Shown here piece after piece: positions 37,745 through 50,000 of a DNA stretch of 64,000 nt (positions are counted from its first letter, which is position 1; each line of letters opens with the position of its first letter). This stretch comes from Xiphophorus maculatus. Taxonomy: Eukaryota > Chordata > Actinopteri > Cyprinodontiformes > Poeciliidae. A program made the position numbers and the translations under genes. The notes under the pieces are model-generated. The model was given only the letters and a program-made list of their open reading frames with translations, was not told the origin of the DNA and ran no database searches. The stretch covers positions 4,913,463-4,977,462 of the forward strand of contig NC_036456.1 of assembly GCF_002775205.1 (NCBI RefSeq), written 5' to 3'.

Positions 37745-39319
37745 TCAGCCTTGTGACCTGGTACCGTCGCACGGGCATCTATTTGGTACAGTCCAACGCC
37801 GGATGGTGGACCAGAATCGCCTCGAAGCCGTGTGGAAGTCTTTCTCCATGGCCTCTCCAAACTCCTCCCACGCCCGAGTTTTTGCCTCAGCAACCGCCCG
37901 AGCCGCATGCCTCTTCGCCCGCCGGTACCCATCAGCTGCTTCCGGAGTCCCACAGGCCAAAAAGGCCCGATAGGACTCCTTCTTCAGCCTGATGGCATCC
38001 CTCACCGAAGGTGTCCACCAACGGGTTCGAGGGTTGCCGCCGCGACAGGCACCGACAACCTTGCGGCCACAGCTCCGATCGGCCGCCTCGACAATGGAGG
38101 CACGGAACACGGTCCACTCAGACTCCATGTCCCCCACCTCCCCCGGGACGTGTTCGAAGTTTTGCCGGAGATGGGAGTTAAAGCTCCGTCTCACAGGGGA
38201 TTCCGCCAGACGTTCCCAGCAGACCCTCACAACACGTTTGGGCCTGCCAGGTCTGACCGGCTTTCTCCCCCACCACCGGAGCCAACTCACCACCAGGTAG
38301 TGGTCAGTGGACAGCTCCGCACCTCTCTTCACCCGAGTGTCCAAGACATACGGCCGCAGATCCGACGAAACGATGACAAAGTCGATCATCGAACTGCGGC
38401 CTAGGGTGTCCTGGTGCCAAGTGCACATATGGACACCCTTATGCCTGAACATGGTGTTCGTTATGGACAATCCATGGCGAGCACAGAAGTCCAGCAACAG
38501 AACACCGCTCGAGTTCAGGTCGGGCGGGCCGTTCCTCCCAACCACGCCCCTCCAGGTCTCACTGTCATTGCCCACGTGAGCGTTGAAGTCCCCCAGCAGA
38601 ACAAGGGAGTCCCCAGGAGGAGCACTCTCCAGTACCCCCTCTAAGGACTCCAAAAAGGGTGGGTAATCTGAACTGTCGTTCGGCCCGTAAGCACAAACGA
38701 CAGTCAGGACCCGTCCCCCCACCCGTAGGCGGAGGGAGGCTACCCTCTCGTTCACCGGGGTGAACCCCAACGTACAGGCGCCGAGATGGGGAGCAACAAG
38801 TATGCCCACTCCTGCCCGACGTCTCTCTCCCTGGGCAACTCCAGAGTGGAAGTATGTCCAGCCCCTCTCAAGGAGACTGGTTCCAGAACCAGAGCCATGC
38901 GTCGAGGTGAGACCGACTATTTCTAGCCGGAACCTCTCGACCTCACGCACTAGCTCCGGCTCCTTCCCCACCAGAGAGGTGACATTCCACGTCCCAAGAG
39001 CCAGTTTCTGCAACCGAGGATCGGACCGCCAGGGTCCCCTCCCTTGGCTGCCACCCATCACACAGTGCACCCGACCCCTTTGGCCCCTCCCACGGGTGGT
39101 GGGCCCATGGGAGGGGGGGCCCATGTTTCCTCTTCGGGTTGAGCCCGGCCGGGCTCCATGGGTAAAAGCCCGGCCACCAGACGCTCGCCATCGTGCCCCC
39201 CCTCCAGGCCTGGCTCCAGAGTGGGGCCCCGGTGACCCGCGTCCGGGCGAGGGAACACCAAGTCCAATGTTTTTACTCATCATTGGGGTCTTCGGGCTGC
39301 ACTTTGTCTGGTCCCTCAC
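37745..39319 (-). pseudogene. LINE ORF2 fragment: APE-type endonuclease, no RT
   Basis: The frame is open for 524 codons. Residues up to about 105 are a Gly/Arg/Pro-rich leader. Residues about 105-345 are an exonuclease/endonuclease/phosphatase domain: [61 protein letters not shown] and the closing [10 protein letters not shown]. The usual Glu of the LQET motif is not visible; the line reads VGLTSTHG. A linker follows ([20 protein letters not shown], then [11 protein letters not shown]), after which the frame runs into unrelated sequence and stops. A complete protein would continue with about 600 residues of reverse transcriptase, so this cannot retrotranspose by itself. Confidence 0.85.
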
Positions 39320-39432
39320 CTAGGACCTGTCTGCCTTGGGTGACCCTACCAGGGGCATGAAGCCCCAGACAGCATAGCTCCTAGGATCATTGGGGCACTC
39401 AAACCCCTCCACCACGATAAGGTGGCAGCCCA
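37745..39432 (-). mobile_element. RTE/Rex-like LINE, 5' portion only
   Basis: On the minus strand the element begins near 39432 (CCATGGGCTGCCACC, then the GTGGTGGAGGGG leader common in fish LINEs) and runs to about 37770. It keeps the 5' leader and the endonuclease-coding part and stops before any reverse transcriptase. Base composition is far more GC-rich than the flanks. Just outside the 5' end (39442-39471) the sequence AAGTTAAAATTCTT is repeated twice in tandem. Family naming rests on the protein, which resembles products annotated in fish as craniofacial development protein 2-like. Confidence 0.85.
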
Positions 39433-40482
39433 TGGAGGAGAAGTTAAAATTCTTAAGTTAAAATTCTTACCAGAAATTTTACAAGATAACCAATACATGA
39501 TAAGGGTCCACCTCTACTGCATAGCAATGTAAAAATTGAAAGCATGACTAGTTCTATATTACAGACATAAGTATAAACGTAGGAACAATTATGTTGGAAA
39601 AAAAAAACCCCAACATATTTACTAGGCCGTTGACAGTGTCTGAAACGCGCAGGTGATTAATAAATGATTAGACAAATTGACCGAATTTACAGGTGGTACA
39701 GAGGAAATGCCCTGGAGGAGATCCTGGGGTCCAGGGATCAGTGTATGGGGAAAAGTTAGGACAATTCCAAGGGATCTTGACTGACAGGGGGACCCACATA
39801 AAAGTAGTTTTTTTTTTTCATTGTGCCCCAATTTATTTCTATTTCTGTCAATTACAAAATTAATCGTATCGTGTTTTTGAAATTGTTTTTAGTAGTAAAA
39901 ATTAAATGCTGCCCCTCCCAGACCAAAAAGCACACGTTCATGTTTGCACTGAACCCCCCCTGGATCTGCATGAAATGGTTCGTTCCTGCTTGGCGCGCTT
40001 CAAGGTGACTGTGGTCAGCAGCAGTTAGAACAAGTCAAGAACGACTGTGGCAGTAACTATGCTGCCAAAAAAAATAAAGTCACGTTTTCAAAGGAAGAGA
40101 GAGAGAAAAAAGACAAGAGTGTCAATTTGTAGCCGTTTTTCTCTAAGAAAGGTGAGTAGACTGAGATTATCAACCATTTAGCATAGTTAGCTTAGCTACA
40201 GACTACTGTTTGCCTCCATTTCTCTAGCATTTAATGAACGACAGGAAAAGAATTACCAACATATCCATATATTTAACTGGTACCTGCACCTTTTACAACA
40301 CTTAACAACAGAGGAACCAGTCAGCAGCAGCTCTAGACCCGATACCAGCAGAACTCCTCTTTTGTCCCAGTGAAAAAGGTGAGCAACACTGTGCTTAGTG
40401 ACGAGCTAGTTAGCTTCATTCCAGAGAGTGTATAGGCATTTCTCTCACTCTGGTTTTTTTAGAATTACACAACAAAAATATA
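39433..40482. other. Spacer between LINE remnant and lectin gene
   Basis: AT-rich. It begins with the tandem AAGTTAAAATTCTT duplication. No gene or recognised element. Confidence 0.55.
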
Positions 40483-40488
40483 TTTATT
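40483..40488 (-). terminator. polyadenylation signal for the C-type lectin gene
   Basis: AATAAA on the minus strand (TTTATT as written), about 225 bp past the TAG stop at 40714-40716. Confidence 0.5.
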
Positions 40489-40713
40489 ACAGACAGAAAT
40501 TCAAACAATCTTTATAAAAATGATAATAAAAAAAATCAACCTCCTGTCTGGCCTGAAGCCAGTCCAGACAGTCCTACTTTAGCCTTTTGAGGTCGACATC
40601 AACCTGTTAGAAAGACTAAAGTGTCTTTACTGTACATTAGAAGTCCAGCAGATTACGAGTCACATGTGACTAAACTGTCTCCAAAAGAAGAGTGGAAATC
40701 TGTAGTGTATATT

Positions 40714-42502
40714 CTACAATTCAGTCTTTTTCTTGTCCTTCTTTGGCTGCTCAACGAACTTCAACGATGCACTTTCGCTTAATTTTTCCTGGAGCTGCGA
40801 GAGAAAAATAGTTGGCAGTTTTTCAAAAATCTCATCAGAACTTGGGTTTTGGAGGCAATCTTTGAGGAATCACTAGCTACGTTTCCATTAAAAATGTGCA
40901 CAAAACGTTGCCCAATATTCTGCTAATGTTGAAAGAAAAACACAATTTCGCAGTTGCTGTGTTTCCATTAAATGAGAAATGCAATTAAAATTATGTGTGA
41001 ATAACTTTTGCTTGAGCAACAAGTCATTAGTAATCATGCCGTGACGTCACCTTCCTCCCACTTCCTGTCATCTTCTTCATATTTTCCACCAGTAATATCC
41101 AGTTGTTGGTCACGTGACTCGAGTGATGTGAAAAAAGTGTTTTCATTTGCACTTTCTGTCCATATCGCTGATTTTGACACGACCAAAGGAACCACCTCAT
41201 GCTAGCGCAAAACCTTCTTATTGAAAAACGTCAGTTTTTTTTTTTTGTTTTGTTTTTTTTCAAAATTGCCATGTTTCCTTTAAGTGAATTTATTTTTGTA
41301 ATTCCAATTTGTGCAATTATACAGTCAATGGAAACGCAGCTAGTAACTTGTGTGCCACAAAACACTTGCCTTCCTCAGGAGTTGGGCTTTCTGTTCGGGG
41401 TCACTCAGATTCAAAGCACCTGTTGATGTCAGTTTTATCTTCACTATTCTCTTCATCACTAGTTGAAGAAAACACACATTCGTTTGCAATTTTATCTTGA
41501 AAATTTCCTTCCTAAGTCAGTCATTTGTTTTACCAGAGAACGGTAAAACTCACCTTTGAACGAGTAGCACACAAACGGCAGTCGTGTTTGACAGGGTAAA
41601 AACTTCCATTTTGCAGATCTTGCCTTAGACGTAGCTCCACATATCCGTGCGTCGGAACCATTAAGATTCGATATGTGATCCCAATTGCTGAACCCGAAGC
41701 TACTCTTATCAGACCAGTAAATGTTTTCATCTCTATATAGACCAGTCCATGCCCAGTATCCAGTCGGTACCAGGGTTTGAACCCATTGGTTTTCTTTGAT
41801 GTTCCTGATTGTGGCCAGGTCTGTGAAGTTCTGCCGGCAGTACGTCCGAGCATTGGACCAACTCATTGCTTCATCTACAGCCACAAACTCAGTCGTACCT
41901 GCTGTGTATGAAGTTAAGACAACAGAACGATTAGACAGTGTGGTAAGATTACAATCTCAATTTCAAAAACAAACTTTATTCACCACTGAAATGTTACCGT
42001 TATAACAAACAAATGGGAATTTTTTCGCACAGTCGTAGTCCCACCATCCTCCATTGTCTCCAATGCACACACAGAACTGATTGGCTGAAATAAAGTCGGG
42101 ATCGTAATCGGAACTCTCCCAGTTTCTGTACTGGGACCCGACACTGTTCAGTAGGCCAGACCATGTCCAGTTGATGTTGCTGTACAGACCGATCCAGACG
42201 TCGTCATCAGTAGACAAAACAATGTCGAGGAATTGCTTCACGTCTTTAGAATTTCCGATGGTAGCCAGGTCCGTGTGGTGCTTTCTGCAGTATCTCTGAG
42301 CCTCATCCCAGTTCAGGGACTCTTTGACAAAGTAGTACTGACGTTCCTGGCACAAGGAAAAACTGAGCAAGGCTAGAAAAATATAGGAAATCTTTAGATA
42401 TTTAAAATCTTATTACATTTTCTACAGTGTCATTAAAAAATATATAAAAGGTTAATAAATTGTACCTGATAGAATCCAGGCTGCCAGCAGGAAACTCTTC
42501 AT
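40714..42502 (-). CDS. Secreted protein with two C-type lectin domains
   Basis: Five exons, read 42502-42466, 42372-41998, 41898-41554, 41458-41370 and 40794-40714, join in frame to 308 codons plus TAG. Residues 1-19 (MKSFLLAAWILS...) form a signal peptide. CTLD1 (about 22-134) has WDEAQRYCR, DLATIGN, WIGLY, and closes with WWDYDCAKKFPFVCY. CTLD2 (about 141-251) has SNARTYCR, DLATI, WAWTGLYRDE, and LPCQTRLPFVCY. A charged tail follows (MKRIVKIKL...LSDPEQKAQLLRK, then LQEKLSES...KKDKKKTEL). This architecture resembles fish macrophage mannose receptor-like or CLEC-type proteins. No transmembrane helix is seen, so it is probably secreted. Neither domain has an EPN or QPD motif or an intact WND, so calcium-dependent sugar binding of the classic type is unlikely. 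The fourth intron starts GC (AAG|GCAAGT). Confidence 0.86.
40874..41343. mobile_element. MITE with GCTRCGTTTCCATT ends, copy A
   Basis: The left end GCTACGTTTCCATT and right end AATGGAAACGCAGC are inverted repeats. The element fills most of the fourth intron of the C-type lectin gene (40795-41369). It is non-coding, about 470 bp. Confidence 0.75.
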
Positions 42503-42999
42503 CGTGATGCTGCACTGTACTCTGTTACAGTGAAGCCTTCAATAAAAAAAAAGGTCTGTTTATGCAAAGCATCACAGCGAGGGCGACTGCATGGCTAGGA
42601 AACAGCAGACAATTTGGAGCGCTCCAGGGACAGCTCAGCCACTGAAGCATGATTGACTGATAAAACCCTTTATGCATCAAGTGAATCACCAAGAAGGATT
42701 AGTCTTGATTTGGAAATAATCCGATCCATATGCAGTTCAGAAATGGACATGGAAATAATTCACTTTGCAAAGAGCTGACTGGAGTTGAACATGACGCACA
42801 GAGGGGGAAGTGGAGCATTAGCATAATCTAAAAGCGGCTGATCTGGTACACACAAACACACAACGTAAAATACGTGTTGGCAGATCCTGATGCAAATAAA
42901 CCAGCTTTAACAAGGACAGTTTTTACCTAGGATTAAGATCTACAGTTCCCAGTTTAGCATGCGGACAAACATACAGCCACGTCATGGAGTTTGTTGATT
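42503..42999. other. Upstream region of the C-type lectin gene
   Basis: No coding sequence. Presumably contains the minus-strand promoter, but I could not pick a convincing TATA or CCAAT site. Confidence 0.5.
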
Positions 43000-43599
43000 T
43001 TCTGCTAATGTCAAAAAAGCCCAATTTTTGCATTTGCGAGTGTTTCTGTTTAACTCTCACTCCCTGAAAATACAATGGACAAATGGAACACGGGTGATCT
43101 GTTGCATGTTAAGGTTAAATAAGAAATTAAATTAAAATCACACTTGAATAAGCTTGTTCACGCAATAATTTACTAAGAATCAAGGATGTTAACAGTTCCA
43201 TAAGATATATTCATCATCTGGCAGCCATGGGACAAGATGTTGACGTCTTATTCAGGCATTAGAGCAACAAGCTCCTTATATTTGAGAGTGACTACATATG
43301 TGGCGTTTTGGGTAAATTGTAATCAGCAATTTTATAAAACAGTTAAGTATTCAACACATTAGAATGACACATGACTTTTTATAAACTGTGTGGGAGCTTT
43401 GGTATATTGGTAGATCCAGCTGCACACTGTCCAAAAACAAAGAAAAAAGAAGCACTCATCCTCTTACTACTTTCTGTCATCTTGTCTTTTTTACCTGTAG
43501 TAACATCCAGCTGTAGTAACACCACGTGATTTGTGATGCGAAAAAAAGTTTTTCCATTACAGTTTTGCGGAGTACATCTATTTTGGTTTTTCAATTGTA

Positions 43600-43695
43600 T
43601 GGTGTATGGTGTTTTTTTATGACGTTGTATTTTGGGGGTCTTATGAGTTTTAAAGCACTTTGAACTGCCTTGTTGCTGAAATGCTTTAGAAATAT
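43600..43695 (+). mobile_element. L2-like LINE tail fragment
   Basis: Reads TTTTAAAGCACTTTGAACTG, CCTTGTTGCTGAAATGCTTTAGAAATATA, the same 3' end as the L2-like copies at 49.1 and 51.3 kb. Confidence 0.6.
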
Positions 43696-43700
43696 ATACG

Positions 43701-43769
43701 GCTCAAAAAAATAAAGGGAACACTTTAAGTGTTAAACACCTGTTTAAGTGTTCCCTTTATTTTTTGAGC
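43701..43769. mobile_element. Palindromic 69-bp mini-element
   Basis: The left arm GCTCAAAAAAATAAAGGGAA and its continuation CACTT are answered by AAGTGTTCCCTTTATTTTTT and GAGC, with one single-base length difference. Only about 20 bp separate the arms, so this looks like two transposon ends with the middle deleted. Confidence 0.7.
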
Positions 43770-44119
43770 AGTGTACTTGATAGACTGATTTTATACAAAA
43801 ACGGAAAAACTCCCTCAACGTTTTATCGAAAAACGTTTCGGAATTTGCTTGTTTCTATTAAGTTAATTTATTTTCGTAATTTCACTTTGCGCACTTTTAT
43901 GGTTAATGGAAACACAGACACGTATTATGGAGTCTTTTTAGCTGTATGAATATGTGTGTGTAAATATATATAGTATATTTCATTTCACTCCAGAATATGA
44001 GATCACCAGCAAAAGGCTCGATTTCATAGCGAATCCAGATGAGTCAGCTGATTTGGACTGATAGTGCAGTAACTCTATCAGTGCGACTGCTTGAAAATAT
44101 TTGGTTTATCGTTTGGTCA

Positions 44120-44930
44120 AGTGACAGCGTTCAGTGCGGACAACACCCATGTCAATATCGGAATTCACAACTCCGTCTTCACTAGCACACCAGCCCAACA
44201 CAGAGAAGCATGGTCTTGACCAGCTCACTGCAGATGTGGAAAATGTGGTGTTGAAAATATACGGCTACTTTTCCACATCAGCCAAAAGAAGAGTGTCGCT
44301 CAAAGAGTTTTGCCGTTTTTGTGATGTCGAGTTCCAGGAAACTCAGCGACATGTCACAACCAGGCGGTTGTCTCCAAATCCAGCAATCGGCCATTTGTTG
44401 CAAACCTTGACTGCAGCAAAGTCTTAACATCGGTCGAAATACGGGGAGGAGTGTCCAGACAACTACGTGGTTTGTTGCAGCTCAGTGAAGAATCTGAGGA
44501 AGATCAACAAGGAGGTATTGTGTGGAGGTCTATCTTCTGTTCTGCAATTATATGCTCTCACTCTTTGAACAAGTTGTATAGAAACCAGAGAGGGATAAAA
44601 GCATCCGTATTGAGTTATATCCTATCATAAATAACTTCAGGGACAAATTTGCACGAAGACGAGATGACCAACTCTGTGGCTACTTAACTGAATTAAAGCT
44701 GCAGCGGTCCAAAGGTGTGCCTGCCAGATAGGCGACTCTCTTTAAAGAAGCTGACCTGCCTTAACACTCTCACTTTATCATCAGTCACATCCTGAGCATC
44801 CCGGCCTCCGCTGGATACGTCAAAGGAATATTTTCCAGAATGGCCAACAAATGGAGTGACTGCAGGAGCAGCTGCTCTGTTGATCTCACGAGGAGTGAGC
44901 TACTGATCACTCAACTTTGAGCAGACCTGT
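44120..44930 (+). pseudogene. hAT transposase remnant
   Basis: The frame at 44134-44427 reads GLDQLTADVENVVLKIYGYF, STSAKRRVSLKEFCRFCD, RHVTTRRLSPNPAI, resembling hAT-derived ZMYM/SCAND3-type proteins. Further on, in another frame, fragments of the C-terminal dimerisation domain appear near 44795 (ILSIPASAGYVKGIFSRMAN, then SCSVDLTRSELLI). Several stops and shifts lie between the two parts, so no intact protein can be made. Confidence 0.72.
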
Positions 44931-46720
44931 TCAGAGTTTACAACAGCACTTTGAAAACAAAGAGTTACTCACTGCAGCAAGCAGTAAGAAAAAGTATACT
45001 TGGAAAAGGAAATAACTCAATAAGGAAGAGAAGGAAACCTGTTGAATGTTTAAATTCAGTCTAACTCCACACACAGGAGAAACACAAAGGTTTCTAAGTA
45101 TTCCCAAAATTGTTAAGGGAATGAGTAATGTATGTACTATTTTCTTATTTGGTAGACTGCTAGACACGTTTACAAGTGTTTTTGTTATTATTATTATGTT
45201 TTTTGCTTAGATTTTTCCTCTAGGGTAAAAATGTCTTAAGGGTCCACAAAGAGAGTTCCTACAACAAGAACAGGTATGCTTACACTACATTTATTAACTT
45301 CTCAACTTATTTAGTTTACATTTTAAAAGTTCAGTATTGCAAAAGTTTTTTTTTTTACTATTATTTTATATACAACTAATTGCTTTCTGGATCTCCCATT
45401 TACAAAAAAACACATAAAATGTGAGTCGGGCAACTTGGGCCATGTTGGTCTTGGCCCTGAAAAGCTTATATATTTTCATTTATAGAAATAAATGAAAATA
45501 TGCTTAAGAAAGGAAATCTCAAAAAATGTTCTTAGTGTAGGATTTAAAAAAAAAAAACAAACAAAAAAAAAACTGGTCATCATTAACTCCAAAAATCTTT
45601 AACTTATTAATCCCATACAGAGTTAGTGATTGATTAATCTGATTTTCTTTCTCAAAGATGACACCTCCTGTCTTGTCTGAAGTTAAAGCAGAAAATTTAG
45701 TCATGCACTTCTTTTTATGCATGAAAGACGTAAAGCATCCAAACACCAAAGCAGGAAATCTGAGAATACGCTAATGGAAATAAATGCAAATGTATAAGAA
45801 ACAGAATACAAGAATAAAACTAAAAGAAAAGAAAAGGAAAAAAACAACATAAAAGAATCAATCTGGTCAACCCCAGAGAAACACAGAAAATGGCCCACAA
45901 GAGAAAATGATACTCATAAACACCCAGGAGAGCGAAATGCTGTTTGACATTTCCTTGTTCAGAGGCGTGTGGGATTTTGCTAGGTAAACAATGGACTGTT
46001 TGAATTTCAATATGCAAATCGTTCCAGATGTATTTGTACCTGGCTTCAAGTGATAGTTGAGCTATTCAACTGACATAACAAGCAGAGCAAGAAGAAGAAA
46101 TTGTGTTTTTATCTATCAGCCATACAAAAATGGTTCCCATCTATACAGAGTAAGTTATTAATTTTATAATGGCAATTATAGATCTTGTTATATTAATATA
46201 TATTTATGTCTAGTTTTTTTTATCACCACCTCATGATAAAAGAAGTTTTAACCTTTATGACTGACCTATGTATCTAAATTTAGACTCTTATTTTGACATT
46301 ATGATGGATATAGTTAAGTTAACTCATCGTTGGCTACATTAATGTTAAAAAAAACCCTTTATAAACATTCACATTCTCTATTGACGAAAGACACAGTTGC
46401 AAAGTGAAAGTCAAGATCCAAACAATCAGGACATACACAACCATGATTGACAGCGCTAAGACCCTCCTCCTGGCTCTGATTGGTTGCTTTTGTGTTGCAT
46501 TTTTTCAAGCAGCAATAGTAGCTCAGGCAGAAGGTGGAAGAGCTTGATTTTTTTTTTCTCCACAGGTTATCTGACTCATATTATGCGGTCATGACATGGT
46601 AACAGTTTTAACAAATGTGAGAAAACATATTCTTTTGTTAAAAAATAAAAAGTTTGTGCAGGCATTTTTTGTTTGGCTCAAAAAAGATTCTGCACAACAC
46701 AGCAGAGAGTTAATGAAACC
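44931..46720. other. Spacer between hAT remnant and NITR gene 1
   Basis: AT-rich with many T and A tracts; short frames only; no recognised gene. Confidence 0.55.
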
Positions 46721-46726
46721 TTTATT
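46721..46726 (-). terminator. polyadenylation signal for NITR gene 1
   Basis: AATAAA on the minus strand, about 335 bp past the TGA stop at 47059-47061. Confidence 0.4.
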
Positions 46727-47058
46727 CTATTTGTGAAAACTCAAAACATTTTCGATGTTTATTTCAGAAACAAGACTTCTTTGGAAAATCCCCATTGGTC
46801 AAACCTGCAGTGAATTATATTACTCTGATTGCAGATTCTATAAGCTACATTATTGAGTTTTGAAATTTACCCTATTAGTACAAAAAAATCTCATCCTGTC
46901 TTGTTCTTGTTGCCTTTAGTCGTTGTAAAATGTCTTTAGTTCATTGTTTCAGCTCTACAGACTTAACTGGCGAAACCACAGAAACATATCAGCTCTTGGA
47001 AATTCATAAAAATGTACAAAACCCCATTATTATTTTTTACATTTTTTTCACGTCACAT

Positions 47059-50000
47059 TCAAAAAACATTATCTAATATATTATCTGACATTGCTGCAAC
47101 AGATTGTTGTTGAAGGGTGGATTTGGCTTGTTTTACACTTGTGTACACACACTGATTCCTTGTATCGTCTCTCTGTCGTCTTGATCCGTTTGACCTGGGT
47201 TGCCTTAGAGTGGAATATTGGAGGCTCTCTTCATCTTCGTTACCCTGATATAGAAACATATATCAGTGAACGATCTCATGTTGAATTAAGTTCTCCCATA
47301 CTTCACCCGAAGTATCAATATCGGCTCTGATTGACGTGGTTTTGTTACGACAGTTGTTCGCAGAGAGGCATCTGTCTGCCGAACTCGACTTCAAGTCCGA
47401 GTCGAACTATTTTGTTTAGAACTATGTGTGATGTGTTGTGTGATTGGTCAGAGGTTTGTGGGGTGTATTTGACACTTGGACAGCAAGGTTGATATGTCTT
47501 GTGAGGAACGTTTATCAGACACGATGAGGAATTTTTATGATTCTTCAGAAAATAACTACAAAAACTGTCAAATGGCTAACAGATCCTGGATGAGAATTAC
47601 AATCCCATTACCTGCAGAAAGCTCCTTGACTAGCGCTAGCTCCTTGACTGTTTTGTAAAAGCGATATGGAAAGTGTAGCGATGGAGTCGGAACCCTGTTG
47701 GGTAGATGTGTGATGTATACCGAAGCGGGAAGGTGTTCTGGGCCTTGTGTGAAAGATGTGCTAATATGACTGTTCCAGAGCCATGGAGGTGATGTCCCTT
47801 CAGTTGTTTGTTGTTTGGGCAATATATTAATAACAATATGCTGTATATCGCAATAAACAGTTAGACAAGTTTAACAGAAAATGTGTCTGATTGAATATTC
47901 AGTCATTTCACTGTCGGGAGAGAAGAGACTTTATCCACTCAACATGTCAACTAGCCAGCTAAACTAGGTGGGTGGCATCAACTAACTCACTCACGCTTTG
48001 GTTACCTAGCAACAGCCTGTTGAGTAACTTGCTCAGCAGCAGCTTAATGTTTCGCTACCATACTTCATAACTGCTTAAAAAAAAAACAATAACTTGGAGT
48101 GAAAACTGTGAATACAACAGGAAACGTCACGTCACCAGTTTGTCAGTATTTCAGATATCTAAAACCGAAAACGAATCAATAATCATCGATACCGACTGAT
48201 ATGAAACGTTTACATCGTGATACGTTTTTCAGCCACTTCTGACGTCGAGTGTTTGGCTTTGGATGAAGAATGGGAGAGATTTTAGTTTAAAGCACTAAAA
48301 ATGGAGTTTACATTTGAAAGTAAGGCTCACCTCTGAATCAGCTGTGTGGCTTTCTGCTGGTTCTGCATCTGAGTTTGCTGTGAAACAGATTTTTTTTTTA
48401 TTTTAATGAAAGGTAATTGTTTTTAAACAGCTTGAAACAAAATAGACATTTACCTGCACGATGATGTTGGATTTTTTTCTTCATCCTGCATATCGAGAAA
48501 GCCATCGCAGCACTCAATATGACGGTGACTGTCAGAGCTCCGCTTAGAAAACGTACAAGCTCAGGGGAGTTCAGCTCATCTGTAAAAAGAACCGATAAAG
48601 GCATTACACATTTAGAAGAAACCCTTTGTAAAGCTTTCCTGGCTTACCGTTTAGGTGAAGTGCTAAAAAAAATGAAGTCATACGAAGCACCCAGTCTGTT
48701 AAAGGATTCTGGAAAAGGAAGACACTTTTTGAGGACTGTCAGCTGCGACAGAAAACCGACTCTTAACAACCAGAACCAAACACGGAGAAGCGGCATTCAG
48801 CTTCTATGCTCCACAAATCTGGAGCAAACTTCCAGAAAACCGCAAAGCTGCCATAACACTGAGTTTATTTAAATCAGGACTAAAACACACATGTTGCTAA
48901 AGTTGCTTTTGACTGGCAGTAAATGGAACAGTGAGCAACATATTTGATCTGCATTGGTGATTTTGATGATGGCATTTGACAAAATGTAATGTTTATTGTT
49001 CGTTTCATAATTGGTGACAGTACGATGGTTTTATGATGGAAAGCACGTTGAGCTGCCTTGTTGCTGAAATGTGCCGTACAAGTAAACTTGACTCGAGGCT
49101 CATATAAGGCTGCAGTAAATAAGAAACAATATAACAATCCTAACCATAAGAATAAATCATAAGTTTTCCTCTATTATTAAGTTGGACACTATTGTTGTTT
49201 TTTCAGCAGATCTTGAAATACGACATTCCTTCTACTTATGGAGTTGATGTCCCTTCAGTTGTTTAGTTATTCAATGACAGTTTTATTATTAGTAGTTCAA
49301 TTTTCTATTCATCCAGAAGGGTAGTTGTTAGAAAAAGCAAAGGGAAATCATTTTGAACCAACTTTTTACCTGCTGACTCCATGTTTTCTCCATCTTCAAA
49401 CAGTAAAGATCCACATGAGGCTACGGCGCAGCTGGCAACCCTGCCATCGGACCCATCAAGGTTCATCAGTGGCACAATGTAGTCACAGGTGTGTGTTGCT
49501 GGCGTCATCGTCCTACCGCATCCACCGTTTCTGCCTCCATGAGTGTAAATGAGTCCCGGTTGAGATTCTTTTGCCTCTTTGAACCAGTAAAAACTGTTCT
49601 CTCCGTCACAGCTTCCAGTGTCTACTGAACAGTCCAGAGTCACAGACCCTTCTGGCTGATGGACCAAAGTGTGAACGTTTGAACCAGGACCTTCCACGTT
49701 GACTGTAGCTCCGTCTCCGAACTCGAATGTGTTTGAATCGATAGCGACGCAGAAGTAAGTAGCAGAGTCTGAAGGTTGCAAATCAGAGATTCGGAGGTGA
49801 TTTTTACCGTTTCCCGCTTCTAGTTCAAAGCGAGGATTGTCCTTGAACTCATCGTGAAAGCTGCCTTGTTCGTCCACTTTATAAAGACGGGAGAACATGT
49901 TCGGTTTCTGGCCCACGGTTTGTTTAAACCAGTAAATCATCACCGCATTTTCCTCATAATAGAAACACGGAAGAGTAACGTTGCTGCCCACTTCTGTTGA

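Larger units (their letters stand above)
43000..43920. mobile_element. MITE copy D, split by nested insertions
   Basis: The parts at about 43000-43595 and 43770-43920 match copy A in order (CACGTGATTTGTGATGCG, CCATTACAGTTTTGCGGAG; then TTTCGTAATTTCACTTTGCGC and GGTTAATGGAAACACAG). An L2 tail and a palindromic mini-element lie between them, so those inserted later. Confidence 0.6.

Noticed and set aside
37832..38404. 190-codon plus-strand frame
   Set aside because: Antisense of the LINE endonuclease frame; GC-rich sequence gives long shadow frames.
38760..39323. 187-codon plus-strand frame
   Set aside because: Also antisense of the LINE; no domain.
47476..47658. 60-codon plus-strand frame inside NITR gene 1 intron 4
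   Set aside because: No similarity to any known family and it lies in an intron rich in repeats.
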